From an uncultured Collinsella sp. (GTDB lineage: Bacteria; Actinomycetota; Coriobacteriia; Coriobacteriales; Coriobacteriaceae): DNA of 47,012 nucleotides. Both the position numbers and the translations under genes were made by a program. Of the stretch, positions 8,052-16,285 are shown piece by piece; position 1 is the first letter of the stretch, and each line of letters begins with the position of its first letter. The notes beneath the pieces are model-generated. The model did no database searches and had not been told where the DNA came from. It saw nothing but the letters and a program-made list of their open reading frames with translations. The DNA lies in contig URUC01000002.1 in the NCBI GenBank assembly GCA_900550965.1, positions 1-47,012 of the forward strand, in the 5' to 3' direction.

Positions 8052-9776
8052 CTACGAGCGCAGTGTAATTTTATCGCGCAACGACTTGAGATCTTCGGTG
8101 ACAGTCCGGTCTTCCTGAATCATCTTCTGAACCTTTTTATAGCTCGTGCTGACGGTCGAGTGGTTGCGGTTGCCAAACTCGGCGCCCACGGCCGTCGTCG
8201 TCATCTCGCACATTTCGATCGCCAGGTAGATAGCGATATGGCGCGCCTTGGCGATATTGGCGTTGCGGCGAGGCCCGATGAGTTCCTCGTGTGTCACACC
8301 GTATTGCTCCTCGATGACGGACTGGACCGTCTGCACGTTGATCTTCTTGGCCGATGTGTCGAAGTACTGGTTGGCGATGGCGTCGATGTCGTCAAAGGTG
8401 AGCTCCCCGCCCTCGCGCTCGCGATCGCCCGCTTCGCCGGCACAACGCTCGCAAAAGCTCTCGAGCTCGCGAATGTTGGTGCCCGAGACCTCGGCCATGT
8501 GTTTAAAGTGCGCGTCGGTCAGATGTCCGCCGTCGCCCCCGTAGGCCGCCAGCAGCGAGTCGTTGCCCGCCTCGGGTGCGGCGGCGATCGTGTTCTCGTA
8601 ATAACGCTGCAAAATCTTGTACTTCATTTCGTAGCTGGGCTCCGCCACCAGGCACAGCAGACCGGCATTAAAGCGACTGGTCAGGCGCTCATCCATATTA
8701 AGGTCCTTGGGGGCGCGGTCGGCGGCGATCACGACCTTCTTGTTGTTACGGATGAATTCGTCCATCAACTGGAAGAAGTAATCCACACTCGCGCGCTTGC
8801 CAATGATGTTCTGGATGTCATCGATGATAAGCACGTCGACGCCGTGGTACGCCTGCATAATGGGGGCGTTGCTCTTCTTTTGGCGGTCGAATTCCGTCAT
8901 CAAGTCGTCCAGATACGCCTGCGAGTTGGCGTACTTCACCTTGATCTCGGGCGATTTCTCTGCCAGCTCATTTTTGATGGCGAGCAGCAGGTGCGTCTTG
9001 CCCAGGCCCGATTTGCCGTAGATGAACAGCGACGTGCAGGTACCGGGCGTGTCTGCAAGCATGGCGAATTTGAGTGCCGATCGGTAGGCAAGGCTGTTCT
9101 CCGGTCCGAAGACGAAGTTTTCAAACGTGAATTTCGAATTCGCTGCGAGGGGCGCCCCGTCCGCGTTTTTCTCGACTGCCGCCGGGGCCGCCGCCGAAGG
9201 TGCTGCCGGCGCTGCGGACGAACTCGCGCTTTTCGCCGGTGGCCTGCCGTTCATTTGGGTCATCATGCGGCGGAAATCGTCGGCGGACAACGTGTTTTTG
9301 ATTGCAATGCCCGATTCCTCGCCGGGTGTCGCCTCGTGTGCGACGGGCATATGCGTGGCGGTCGGGATGGGCGAGGGGACTGGCTCTACCGCCGGTGCGA
9401 ACGAAGCGGCCGGCTGCGGCGCCATGGTTTCACGGGAAACATCGTCGCGTCGAGGCTCGGGCGCCGGCGTTGCCGCTGCGGTGTCGGTCGCTACCGGGTG
9501 AGTGGCCGGGGCCGTATTTGCCGAGGCGCCTTGCGGTGCCACGATATTGAGCGCGATCGGCGCAAAGGCAATCTCTTCTAGGTACGCCTCGATGGTCGGC
9601 TGGTGCTTTTTGAGCTGAGCGATGGCAAAGCGTGAAGGGGCCTCAATCGTCAGAGTGTCCTCGGTTAAACTCACGGCGCGCGATTGTCCCAGCATATTGA
9701 TGAGGCGTGCATCTTGGCCGTCGCGCTGACAAAAGGCGATGGCATCTCCCAGGATGATGCTTGCTTCCTCGTCCAC
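8052..9776 (-). CDS. dnaA: Chromosomal replication initiator DnaA
   Basis: AAA+ initiator that binds DnaA boxes and melts oriC (574 aa, longer than the usual 450 or so). Domain I is N-terminal. Domain II is an unusually long Ala/Pro-rich linker (about residues 85-210). Walker A GKSGLGKT is near residue 252, Walker B LIIDDIQ follows, and sensor/arginine-finger RLTSRFNAGL comes next. The C-terminal DNA-binding signature ends in GNRNHSTV near residue 534. The start is GTG at 9774-9776 with GGGAGA upstream. It follows the HATPase gene by 15 nt, so both are likely co-transcribed. The linker coding contains a 14/16 match to parS. Confidence 0.97.
   Translation of the reverse strand: MDEEASIILGDAIAFCQRDGQDARLINMLGQSRAVSLTEDTLTIEAPSRFAIAQLKKHQPTIEAYLEEIAFAPIALNIVAPQGASANTAPATHPVATDTAAATPAPEPRRDDVSRETMAPQPAASFAPAVEPVPSPIPTATHMPVAHEATPGEESGIAIKNTLSADDFRRMMTQMNGRPPAKSASSSAAPAAPSAAAPAAVEKNADGAPLAANSKFTFENFVFGPENSLAYRSALKFAMLADTPGTCTSLFIYGKSGLGKTHLLLAIKNELAEKSPEIKVKYANSQAYLDDLMTEFDRQKKSNAPIMQAYHGVDVLIIDDIQNIIGKRASVDYFFQLMDEFIRNNKKVVIAADRAPKDLNMDERLTSRFNAGLLCLVAEPSYEMKYKILQRYYENTIAAAPEAGNDSLLAAYGGDGGHLTDAHFKHMAEVSGTNIRELESFCERCAGEAGDREREGGELTFDDIDAIANQYFDTSAKKINVQTVQSVIEEQYGVTHEELIGPRRNANIAKARHIAIYLAIEMCEMTTTAVGAEFGNRNHSTVSTSYKKVQKMIQEDRTVTEDLKSLRDKITLRS
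9426..9441. promoter_or_regulatory. parS-like site inside dnaA
   Basis: This 16-mer matches the parS palindrome TGTTTCACGTGAAACA at 14 of 16 positions (differences at positions 1 and 10). It encodes the VSRET stretch of the DnaA linker. It may be a low-affinity ParB site on the left side of the origin. Confidence 0.4.
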
Positions 9777-9791
9777 TGTTTCTCCCGTTCC

Positions 9792-11144
9792 TTAACTTTG
9801 GGCTCGCACGCGAGCGCTGCCTATTTCGGTCAGATGATATTTCTGGCCATGTTTGATTACCAAGCCGGCCTGTGCCAAGTCGTTGAGCGTTCGCGACCAC
9901 GTGGGCGCTGAGTTTCCAAATGCTCGTGCCAGGTCGGTTGCGCCACACTCTTGGTTTTGAGCCAGATAGCCCAGTGCCGCTTCGCCGCGTTCGCTCACAA
10001 ATACGTTTTGCTGCGGCTGTGCATATTGATTCGCCGCATTAGGATACATCATTTGAGCTGCTGGTTGTTGAGAACTCTGCATGGGCAGCGGTTGCTGTTG
10101 AAAACTTTGCGGCCACTGTTGGTAAGGCTGCGGAGGCATCTGCTGAGTCCGTGGGTTGTACTGCGCCTGGGGCATTTGTTGGTACGGCTGCTGGTATCCC
10201 AGCGGGTATTGCTGGGGGTATGCCTGCGCATACCCCGTTTGCGGCGCGTATTGAGCCGGATGCCCTTGCGGGTTCGGTTGATAGGGCGTCTGCTGTGCAG
10301 CCGATGCGCCCGCCATCTGCTGCAAGGTTCCCACATCTGGGCCCATAGCTGGCATTCCATCGGGTATGTTCTGGGGAATCGCTCCCGAGGGTGCCTGGGG
10401 CTCTTGCATGGGGGCCATGCCAGGCTGCTGCATGGGGGGCATCTGCTGTTGCACCTGTTGCATCGCTGCGGGTTGCTGCGTGAAGGCGCCCGGCATGGGG
10501 TATGCCGGGCGCTCCGTCTCGGGCCGCACGGCTGCCCCGCGCCCGCCAGCACGCTCGATTTCCTGCACGCGCTTGGGGTTCAGACTTACCGTCACGACGG
10601 TGCCGTTGCCCATGTTGTCCTCGATGGAGACGGCGCCGCCGGCGTTTTCCAAGTACTCCTGTACCATGGGAAACCCGGCGCCGGTACCGCGGATATACCG
10701 TTTCATCTTGCTGTTTGCGCTGGTTACGCCAAAATCGAAGGCACGCTCTTTGTCGTCGATGCCCGGACCCTGATCGGCAAAGCGGATGGTATCGCCCCCG
10801 TCGAGAATCGAGATGATGGGCTCTGCAAAATGCGCGTGGATAAAGTTTTCGACAATCTCGCGGATAACCATCAGCGAGATGCGTCCTCCCTGCTCTTTCA
10901 TGCACTGGTAGACGGTGTTGGTTGTCTCTTCCAAGTAGGTACGGACGTCTTGCGGTTCGATGACGATGACACGCGGTGTCGACAGCATGTCATCGTAGAC
11001 CGCGATGCGCGCTGCATACATGGCTTTTGGTGCTTGTGCGGTGACCTGCTCACCCTCGTTGCGTTCCTCGCGCACCCCGTTGATGTGCTCGTTGTCGGGT
11101 GCCGGATCACCGGAATCGACCATGGTGTAGAAGTCGTCAGACAT
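9792..11144 (-). CDS. HATPase / Q-P-rich linker / winged-helix protein upstream of dnaA
   Basis: A 450-aa three-part protein. Residues about 45-190 form a GHKL ATPase domain of the anti-sigma/histidine-kinase type, with N-box REIVENFIHAHF (95-106), G1 DQGPGID (124-130) and G2 GTGAGFPM (153-160). Residues about 207-380 are a Gln/Pro/Met/Tyr-rich low-complexity linker. Residues about 383-450 look like a winged helix (ATDLARAFGN, then LNDLAQAGLVIKHGQKYHLTEIG). No phospho-acceptor histidine domain, transmembrane segment or receiver is present. It begins at ATG 11142-11144, ends 15 nt before dnaA, and its upstream region carries DnaA-box-like repeats. A role in regulating initiation or an origin-proximal regulon is inference. 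An anti-sigma-like kinase is the main alternative. I do not recognise a named gene. Confidence 0.85.
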   Translation of the reverse strand: MSDDFYTMVDSGDPAPDNEHINGVREERNEGEQVTAQAPKAMYAARIAVYDDMLSTPRVIVIEPQDVRTYLEETTNTVYQCMKEQGGRISLMVIREIVENFIHAHFAEPIISILDGGDTIRFADQGPGIDDKERAFDFGVTSANSKMKRYIRGTGAGFPMVQEYLENAGGAVSIEDNMGNGTVVTVSLNPKRVQEIERAGGRGAAVRPETERPAYPMPGAFTQQPAAMQQVQQQMPPMQQPGMAPMQEPQAPSGAIPQNIPDGMPAMGPDVGTLQQMAGASAAQQTPYQPNPQGHPAQYAPQTGYAQAYPQQYPLGYQQPYQQMPQAQYNPRTQQMPPQPYQQWPQSFQQQPLPMQSSQQPAAQMMYPNAANQYAQPQQNVFVSERGEAALGYLAQNQECGATDLARAFGNSAPTWSRTLNDLAQAGLVIKHGQKYHLTEIGSARVRAQS

Positions 11145-11387
11145 GCCGCTCGCAATCTTTCAAAAGGTTTTGAACAAATAGTAGCTCACCGCGCAATGTT
11201 TCTCATCTTTCGACAAGTTTTCAAAACCTGTTGAAAACTTTGGAAAACGGACGAAAAGTTCTCAACATTGCCAACATGACCTGTTGAAAACTCGATGAAA
11301 TTTCGTGAAAAGTTGCCTGCTGCCTCAAATGCCGGTTCTGCTTATGGGGGAACCGTGTACTCTTTGCAACCTTTTACCATTGATTTC
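11145..11387. other. oriC, rpmH-side part with second DnaA-box cluster
   Basis: This non-coding divergent region contains TTTTCAACA on the minus strand at 11229-11237 and 11282-11290. It also has CTTTCGACA (11207-11215), TTTTCAAAA (11218-11226) and TTCTCAACA (11259-11267) on the plus strand. Genes to the left run leftward and genes to the right run rightward. It presumably also holds the promoter of the HATPase-dnaA operon, which I could not assign with confidence. Confidence 0.68.
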
Positions 11388-11417
11388 TTGACATTTGAAC
11401 ATTGATTTCCCTACAAT
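11388..11417 (+). promoter_or_regulatory. Sigma-70-type promoter of rpmH operon
   Basis: The -35 is a perfect TTGACA at 11388-11393 and the -10 is TACAAT at 11412-11417, with an 18-nt spacer. The leader before rpmH is about 65 nt. It probably drives rpmH-rnpA-yidD-yidC-jag up to the terminator at 13638-13668. Confidence 0.8.
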
Positions 11418-11489
11418 CTTCAAGCTCACGTGTCTATATCTGCGTCCGCGCCCCCGCGGACACTCGAAATGCAGCAGGAGGAACTTAAG

Positions 11490-11624
11490 ATGAAGCGTAC
11501 GTATCAGCCTAATAAGCGTAAGCGTGCCAAGACCCATGGCTTCCGTGCCCGTATGGCCACTAAGGGTGGTCGTGCCGTGCTCGCCCGTCGTCGCGCCAAG
11601 GGCCGCAAGCGTCTCACTGTCTAG
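11490..11624 (+). CDS. rpmH: 50S ribosomal protein L34
   Basis: A 44-aa very basic large-subunit protein, MKRTYQPNKRKRAKTHGFR at the N-terminus and KGRKRLTV at the end, matching the family along its whole length. The ATG at 11490 has AGGAGGAA upstream. A longer in-frame reading from 11430 would add residues foreign to the family and is not used. It is first gene of the rightward origin operon. Confidence 0.97.
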   Translation: MKRTYQPNKRKRAKTHGFRARMATKGGRAVLARRRAKGRKRLTV

Positions 11625-11644
11625 CAGCGATACACACATCTCGC

Positions 11645-11983
11645 ATGAAGACTATTAAGTCTCGGCAAGATTTCGAGCATGTGTTCAGTCAGGGGCGTCG
11701 TTTCAATCACCCTCTGATTCGAATGACCATATGTGAATCGGTTGGCGAAGGCGACTCCGGAAGGGTCGCCTTCGTTGGTGCTAAACGACTCGGTTGTGCT
11801 GTGGTGCGCAACCGATCTAAGCGTGTGATGCGCGAGGCCGCTCGCAGCTGTGGATTTCCCGTTGCGGGTTATGACATCATCTTGTTCGCGACTCCCAAGA
11901 CGAGGGTTTCCTCGCCGCAGGAGATGGACAAGGCGTTGCGTTCGCTTATGAAACGCGCCGGCGTTGCCGGGGAGGAGCGATGA
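11645..11983 (+). CDS. rnpA: Ribonuclease P protein component
   Basis: Protein cofactor of RNase P, which processes tRNA 5' ends (112 aa). The RNR signature is VVRNRSKRVMREAAR, preceded by the FVGAKRLGCAV strand. It lies 20 nt after rpmH in the universal rpmH-rnpA order and overlaps yidD by 4 nt (ATGA). Confidence 0.95.
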   Translation: MKTIKSRQDFEHVFSQGRRFNHPLIRMTICESVGEGDSGRVAFVGAKRLGCAVVRNRSKRVMREAARSCGFPVAGYDIILFATPKTRVSSPQEMDKALRSLMKRAGVAGEER

Positions 11984-12204
11984 GCAATCACGTTTTGCGA
12001 CGTGTTGCCATCGCTCCTATTCGCATATATCAACAGGTTATTTCGCCCTTATTGCCTGACGCTTGCATTTATTACCCAACGTGCTCGCAATACGCTATCC
12101 AGGCGATTGAGAAGTACGGTGTTTTGAGAGGCTGCTGGCTTGCCGTGAGGCGCATCGCTCGCTGCAATCCCCTGCACGTCGGCGGTTATGACCCTGTGCC
12201 TTAG
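11980..12204 (+). CDS. yidD: Membrane protein insertion efficiency factor YidD
   Basis: A 74-aa protein with the family core YQQVISPLLPDACIYYPTCSQYA and the three conserved cysteines (CIYYPTC and a later GCW/RCNP region). YidD assists YidC-mediated insertion. It is translationally coupled to rnpA by the ATGA overlap and followed by yidC after 29 nt. Confidence 0.94.
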   Translation: MSNHVLRRVAIAPIRIYQQVISPLLPDACIYYPTCSQYAIQAIEKYGVLRGCWLAVRRIARCNPLHVGGYDPVP

Positions 12205-12233
12205 CGGGCACTCGCTATCGGAGGAAAACTTAC

Positions 12234-13004
12234 ATGTGGGATTGGATCGTTAACATCCTTTTTGAGCTGCTCAAGCTCATCCAGACCTTTGCGGTCGACT
12301 GGGGCCTGTCCATCATCATCCTGGTGGTCATCATCCGTCTGCTGCTGACGCCGCTTATGCTCAAGTCGACCAAGTCGACGGCTCGCATGCAGGTGCTGCA
12401 GCCTAAGATGCTCGAGATCCAGGAGCGGTATGCCGACGATCCCCAGCGTCAGGCCGAGGAGATGCAGAAGTTCTACAGCGAGAACAAGTTCAACCCGATG
12501 GCTGGTTGTCTGCCGCTGTTGATTCAGATGCCTGTCCTGTTCGCCCTATTTACGCTGCTGCGTAACCTGCCGGACTACTTTAACGACGGCACGTTCTCGT
12601 TCTTTAATATTCTGCCCGACCTGACCACCACGCCGAGCGCCTCTTTTGCCGATGGCTTTATGGTTGCGCTGCCTGCGTTGATCTGCCTGATCCTCTTTGC
12701 CGTCCTGACCCTGATTCCGCAGCTCTATATGTCGCGCAATCAGACTGGCCAGCAGGCGCAGAGCATGCGCATGATGGCTGTTGTCATGACCGTCATGATG
12801 CTTTGGATGGGCTGGAGCCTGCCCGTCGGCGTTCTGCTGTACTACGATGTGTCTTCTGCCTGGCAGGTTATCCAGCAGATCTTCGTGACGCAGAAGGTTA
12901 TCGACAAGGCTAAGGCCGATGAGGAGGAGCGTCTTAAGAACGCCCCGCTGCAGGTCGAGGTCACTCGTCGCGAGAAGAAACCGCGCCCGCACAAGAAGAA
13001 GTAG
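12234..13004 (+). CDS. yidC: Membrane protein insertase YidC/OxaI
   Basis: A 256-aa Oxa1-type insertase, the short Gram-positive form without the large periplasmic domain. Hydrophobic segments lie near residues 3-45 (with the functionally important Arg in VIIRLLLTPLML), 87-105, about 140-165 and 180-205. A charged cytoplasmic hairpin sits between the first two. The tail RREKKPRPHKKK is basic and probably contacts ribosomes. No lipobox is seen at the N-terminus, unlike SpoIIIJ. GGAGG precedes the ATG at 12234. Confidence 0.94.
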   Translation: MWDWIVNILFELLKLIQTFAVDWGLSIIILVVIIRLLLTPLMLKSTKSTARMQVLQPKMLEIQERYADDPQRQAEEMQKFYSENKFNPMAGCLPLLIQMPVLFALFTLLRNLPDYFNDGTFSFFNILPDLTTTPSASFADGFMVALPALICLILFAVLTLIPQLYMSRNQTGQQAQSMRMMAVVMTVMMLWMGWSLPVGVLLYYDVSSAWQVIQQIFVTQKVIDKAKADEEERLKNAPLQVEVTRREKKPRPHKKK

Positions 13005-13048
13005 TGGGATATCATTCTTATTTAGGTACCTAACTTTTGGAGTACGTT

Positions 13049-13618
13049 ATGTCTGAAGAGATCATCGAGGATATGCTTGAGGAGGTTGCCCCGCAGGTCG
13101 CGGGCGATTATCCCGAGATTGCACAGCGCTACAAGGCCGGTGAAGAGCTGACCGATGAGGAGCTCGACACCATTGCCGATGTTGCGATTTCCATTCTGCG
13201 TTCCATTCTTTCGCACTTCGATGCCGCCAACTCTCCTATTGATGAGTACGAGGGCGACGAGGGCGAGCTGATCCTGGATGTAACGGCTCCTGATCTTGCT
13301 GTTCTCATTGGCCGTCATGGTCGCACCCTTGATGCACTTCAGGTTATGTTCTCTTTGCTGGTGAGCCGCAAACTCGGCTTTAGGTATCCGGTTGTAGTGG
13401 ACGTTGAGGGATACAAGAGCCGCCGTCAGGACAAGGTCGCTTCCATGGCCCAGTCTGCTGCCGAGCGCGCCATCCGCACTCATAAGAGTGTTTCCCTGCC
13501 GCCCATGAATGCCTATGAGCGTCGTTTGGTTCACATTGCCCTTCGTGGCAACGATGCCGTTGATACGCATTCCGAGGGGTCTGATCCCGATCGCCATGTG
13601 GTGATTGTTGCTCGATAA
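13049..13618 (+). CDS. jag: KH-R3H RNA-binding protein Jag/KhpB
   Basis: A 189-aa RNA-binding protein. The acidic N-terminus is followed by a KH domain with LIGRHGRTLDALQ (the GxxG loop is GRHG) and a C-terminal R3H domain with MNAYERRLVHIAL. Jag/KhpB lies next to yidC in most Gram-positive bacteria and is linked to cell division and RNA regulation. I start it at ATG 13049 (TGGAG upstream), not the TTG at 13037. The terminator follows directly. Confidence 0.93.
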   Translation: MSEEIIEDMLEEVAPQVAGDYPEIAQRYKAGEELTDEELDTIADVAISILRSILSHFDAANSPIDEYEGDEGELILDVTAPDLAVLIGRHGRTLDALQVMFSLLVSRKLGFRYPVVVDVEGYKSRRQDKVASMAQSAAERAIRTHKSVSLPPMNAYERRLVHIALRGNDAVDTHSEGSDPDRHVVIVAR

Positions 13619-13637
13619 TCTACTCGAGCTTATGCTT

Positions 13638-13668
13638 AGGGGACGTGGTTTCCACGTCCCCTTTTTTT
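13638..13668 (+). terminator. Terminator of the rpmH-jag operon
   Basis: An 11-bp stem (13638-13648 with 13652-13662, TTT loop) is followed by seven T (13662-13668). It separates the ribosome/membrane operon from rsmG. Confidence 0.9.
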
Positions 13669-13714
13669 GTCAAAAGTTCTTGATACACTGATTTTTGTCA
13701 GAAAGGAGCTTTCG

Positions 13715-14452
13715 TTGTTAGTACTTACTGATCAGCAGGCTGACAAGATGTTGAGTCGTCTAACTTCTTATTGCAAAGAGTATTCCTTGAGCGTAACTGA
13801 TGTTGAGCTGAGGAACTGTATTCAGCATTTGGATTTGGTTCTGGAAAAAAATAAGACAACCAATCTTACCCGTATTCTTAACGTAGAAGATGCTGCAGTA
13901 CTTCATATCCTCGACTCGCTTGTTTTGCTTCCCTATATCAATAAGGCTCCTGAGGGAGCTTTGCTCGATATGGGAACAGGTGCGGGCTTCCCTGGTATTC
14001 CTTTAACCATAACCACGCATCGTAAAGCTACTTATATTGACTCTGTTGGGAAGAAGGTTGATGCTGTCAATTCTTTTGTTGATGCTCTTGGATTGAAACA
14101 TGCTCATGCGGTTCATGATCGCCTTGAAGAATATGCTCGAAGCCATAAGAAGCAGTTTTCTGTCGTAACCGCCCGTGCACTGGCTCCTCTACCGATTCTT
14201 GTTGAGTATGCGGCTCCGTTCATTAAAGACGGAGGGCTATTTGTTATCACCAAGGGTAATCCTTCGTTTGAGGAGCTTGCTTCCGGCATGTCAGCAGCTA
14301 AGATTTGTGGCTTCACTTTGCTTCTGAATGACGCAATCGATTTGCCTGAGGGCTTGGGCCACAGGGAGTTTATTGTATTTCAGAAGAATCATCCAGCATC
14401 CGTTTCATTGCCTCGTGCAAATGGCATGGCAAAGAAGAATCCGCTTGCCTAG
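13715..14452 (+). CDS. rsmG: 16S rRNA (guanine-N7) methyltransferase RsmG
   Basis: SAM-dependent methyltransferase acting on G527 of 16S rRNA (245 aa). The SAM-binding motif I is LLDMGTGAGFPGIPL, and ARALAPLPILVEYAAPFI and ITKG follow as in the family. I choose TTG 13715-13717 because GAAAGGAGC lies 6 nt upstream. The open frame further upstream runs back into the terminator, and the first ATG (13748) lacks a good site. Base composition is visibly more AT-rich from here through parB than in the flanking genes. The three parS sites begin 2 nt after its stop. Confidence 0.93.
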   Translation: MLVLTDQQADKMLSRLTSYCKEYSLSVTDVELRNCIQHLDLVLEKNKTTNLTRILNVEDAAVLHILDSLVLLPYINKAPEGALLDMGTGAGFPGIPLTITTHRKATYIDSVGKKVDAVNSFVDALGLKHAHAVHDRLEEYARSHKKQFSVVTARALAPLPILVEYAAPFIKDGGLFVITKGNPSFEELASGMSAAKICGFTLLLNDAIDLPEGLGHREFIVFQKNHPASVSLPRANGMAKKNPLA

Positions 14453-14453
14453 A

Positions 14454-14547
14454 TGTTTCACGTGAAACATAATGGATACTAACAACTTGCAGTGTTTCAC
14501 GTGAAACATGGCGGTTGATATCGAATCGGAATGTTTCACGTGAAACA
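14454..14547. promoter_or_regulatory. Three perfect parS sites at 39-bp spacing
   Basis: Exact copies of the 16-bp palindrome TGTTTCACGTGAAACA occur at 14454-14469, 14493-14508 and 14532-14547. Start-to-start spacing is exactly 39 bp twice. These are ParB nucleation sites for origin segregation, in the rsmG-parA gap, and they occupy the region where the parA promoter should be, so autoregulation by ParB is plausible. Confidence 0.96.
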
Positions 14548-14586
14548 TCCTCCGTTTGACAGCTTTAATACACACCAGGAGGGACC

Positions 14587-15387
14587 GTGGGATTTCGCGA
14601 CGTTAAGCGTTCTAAGAACGCAAAAGACACGCGTATCATTGCAATCATCAATCAAAAAGGCGGCGTCGGTAAGTCAACGACGGCTGTAAACCTTGCAGCA
14701 GCACTGGGTGAGCAGGGTCGTAAGACACTGATTGTCGATTTTGATCCGCAGGGAAACAGTACCAGTGGGTTTGGAATTGAAAAAGAAGACCTTGATCACT
14801 GCATCTATGATGCATTGTTGAATGATGTGCCGGCAGAATCGCTTGTTCTTGATACAAATTGCAAAAAGGTATTCGTAATTCCAGCTACGATTCAGCTTGC
14901 AGGTGCCGAAATTGAGCTCGTAAGCGCAATTGCTCGTGAAACCCGCCTCAAAGATTTGCTTGAGCCGATTCAGGACGAGTTCGATTTTATTTTCATTGAC
15001 TGTCCTCCTTCGCTCGGCCTGCTTACTATCAATGCCTTGACCGCAGCAGATAGCGTTTTGATTCCAATCCAGTGTGAGTATTACGCACTCGAGGGCGTTA
15101 CGAAGCTGCTTGAGTCAATGAAGATGGTCAAATCACGTCTGAATAAGGGCTTAGACACCTATGGCGTGCTTATGACCATGTATGACTCACGTACTTCTTT
15201 GTCGAATCAGGTTGTTGAGGAAGTTCAATCGTACTTTGGTGATAAGGCGTTTAAGACGCTGATTCCCCGTACGGTTAAAATCTCTGAAGCTCCGTCTTTT
15301 GGAGAACCGGTAATTACCTATGCACCTCAAAATAAGGGTGCAAAAGCGTATATGAACCTTGCAAAAGAGGTGATCAAGCGTGCCTAG
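14587..15387 (+). CDS. parA: Chromosome partitioning ATPase ParA (Soj)
   Basis: A deviant-Walker P-loop ATPase that drives origin segregation with ParB-parS (266 aa). The deviant Walker A is KGGVGKST (residues 24-31), Walker A' is DFDPQGN, and Walker B is FIFIDCPPSLG. The start is GTG 14587-14589 with AGGAGGGA upstream. It overlaps parB by 8 nt. Confidence 0.96.
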   Translation: MGFRDVKRSKNAKDTRIIAIINQKGGVGKSTTAVNLAAALGEQGRKTLIVDFDPQGNSTSGFGIEKEDLDHCIYDALLNDVPAESLVLDTNCKKVFVIPATIQLAGAEIELVSAIARETRLKDLLEPIQDEFDFIFIDCPPSLGLLTINALTAADSVLIPIQCEYYALEGVTKLLESMKMVKSRLNKGLDTYGVLMTMYDSRTSLSNQVVEEVQSYFGDKAFKTLIPRTVKISEAPSFGEPVITYAPQNKGAKAYMNLAKEVIKRA

Positions 15388-16285
15388 TGCAAAGAAACGT
15401 GGTGGATTGGGACGCGGACTCAATGCTTTGGTCTCAGAGGCTGAGTATGAGACCGGTGGTTCTGCTGCATCTGCTTCAAATGCCGCATCTGAAACAAAAC
15501 TACCTATTGAGGATATCGTTCCCAACCCTAATCAACCGCGAATTCACTTTAATGAAACTGAACTTCGCGAGTTGAGCGAGTCAATCCAAGAACATGGCGT
15601 TCTGCAGCCGCTCTTGGTTCGCAAGCATGGAAACGGCTATGAGATCATCGCTGGTGAGCGTCGTTACCAGGCGTCAAAGCTTGCTGGTCTTGAGGAACTG
15701 CCTGTCATCATTAAAGATGTTAATGATGAAGAGATGCTGGCTCTTGCTCTTATCGAAAACCTTCAGCGTTCTGATCTGAATCCCGTCGAAGAGGCTAAGG
15801 GCTATCGCCAGCTTATCGATGCCAGCGGTATGACCCAGGAGGCATTGTCGAAAGCAGTAAGCAAGTCACGCTCTGCAATTACAAACTCGCTGCGCCTTCT
15901 CGATCTCCCCGAAGTAGTTCAGCAGATGATTTTTGAGGGTAAACTTACTGCTGGACATGCACGTGCGATTCTTGCAGTTCCCTATGAGGACGCGCGAATT
16001 CGACTTGCAGAGAAGGTTGTTGCGGAGGGCCTTTCCGTAAGAGCGACAGAAAATCTTGCTCCATTGTTTTCTGCCGGAGAGACAACTAAGACGCCACGGC
16101 CTGCAACGCCTCAGTCTTTTAAAAAGGCTGCGCGTGTACTTCGTCAGGTATTTAATACCAACGTTCGTGTGAAGAGCTCGCGTGGAAAGAATAAGATTGA
16201 GATTGAGTTTAAAGACGAAGAAGAGCTCTCTCGTATTCTTGGTGAAATGATTCAGTTTGATCAAGGAGGCCAAGATGAGGAATAA
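15380..16285 (+). CDS. parB: Chromosome partitioning protein ParB (Spo0J)
   Basis: CTP-dependent parS-binding clamp (301 aa). The N-terminal CTP-binding domain contains PNPNQPR (48-54) and the box-II motif GERRYQA (92-98). A helix-turn-helix (MTQEALSKAVSKSRSAITNSL) reads parS and a C-terminal dimerisation segment ends in LGEMIQFDQGG. The usual box II is GERRxRA, and here the last Arg is Gln. The start is GTG 15380-15382 inside the parA end. It overlaps the next small gene by 11 nt. Confidence 0.95.
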   Translation: MPSAKKRGGLGRGLNALVSEAEYETGGSAASASNAASETKLPIEDIVPNPNQPRIHFNETELRELSESIQEHGVLQPLLVRKHGNGYEIIAGERRYQASKLAGLEELPVIIKDVNDEEMLALALIENLQRSDLNPVEEAKGYRQLIDASGMTQEALSKAVSKSRSAITNSLRLLDLPEVVQQMIFEGKLTAGHARAILAVPYEDARIRLAEKVVAEGLSVRATENLAPLFSAGETTKTPRPATPQSFKKAARVLRQVFNTNVRVKSSRGKNKIEIEFKDEEELSRILGEMIQFDQGGQDEE

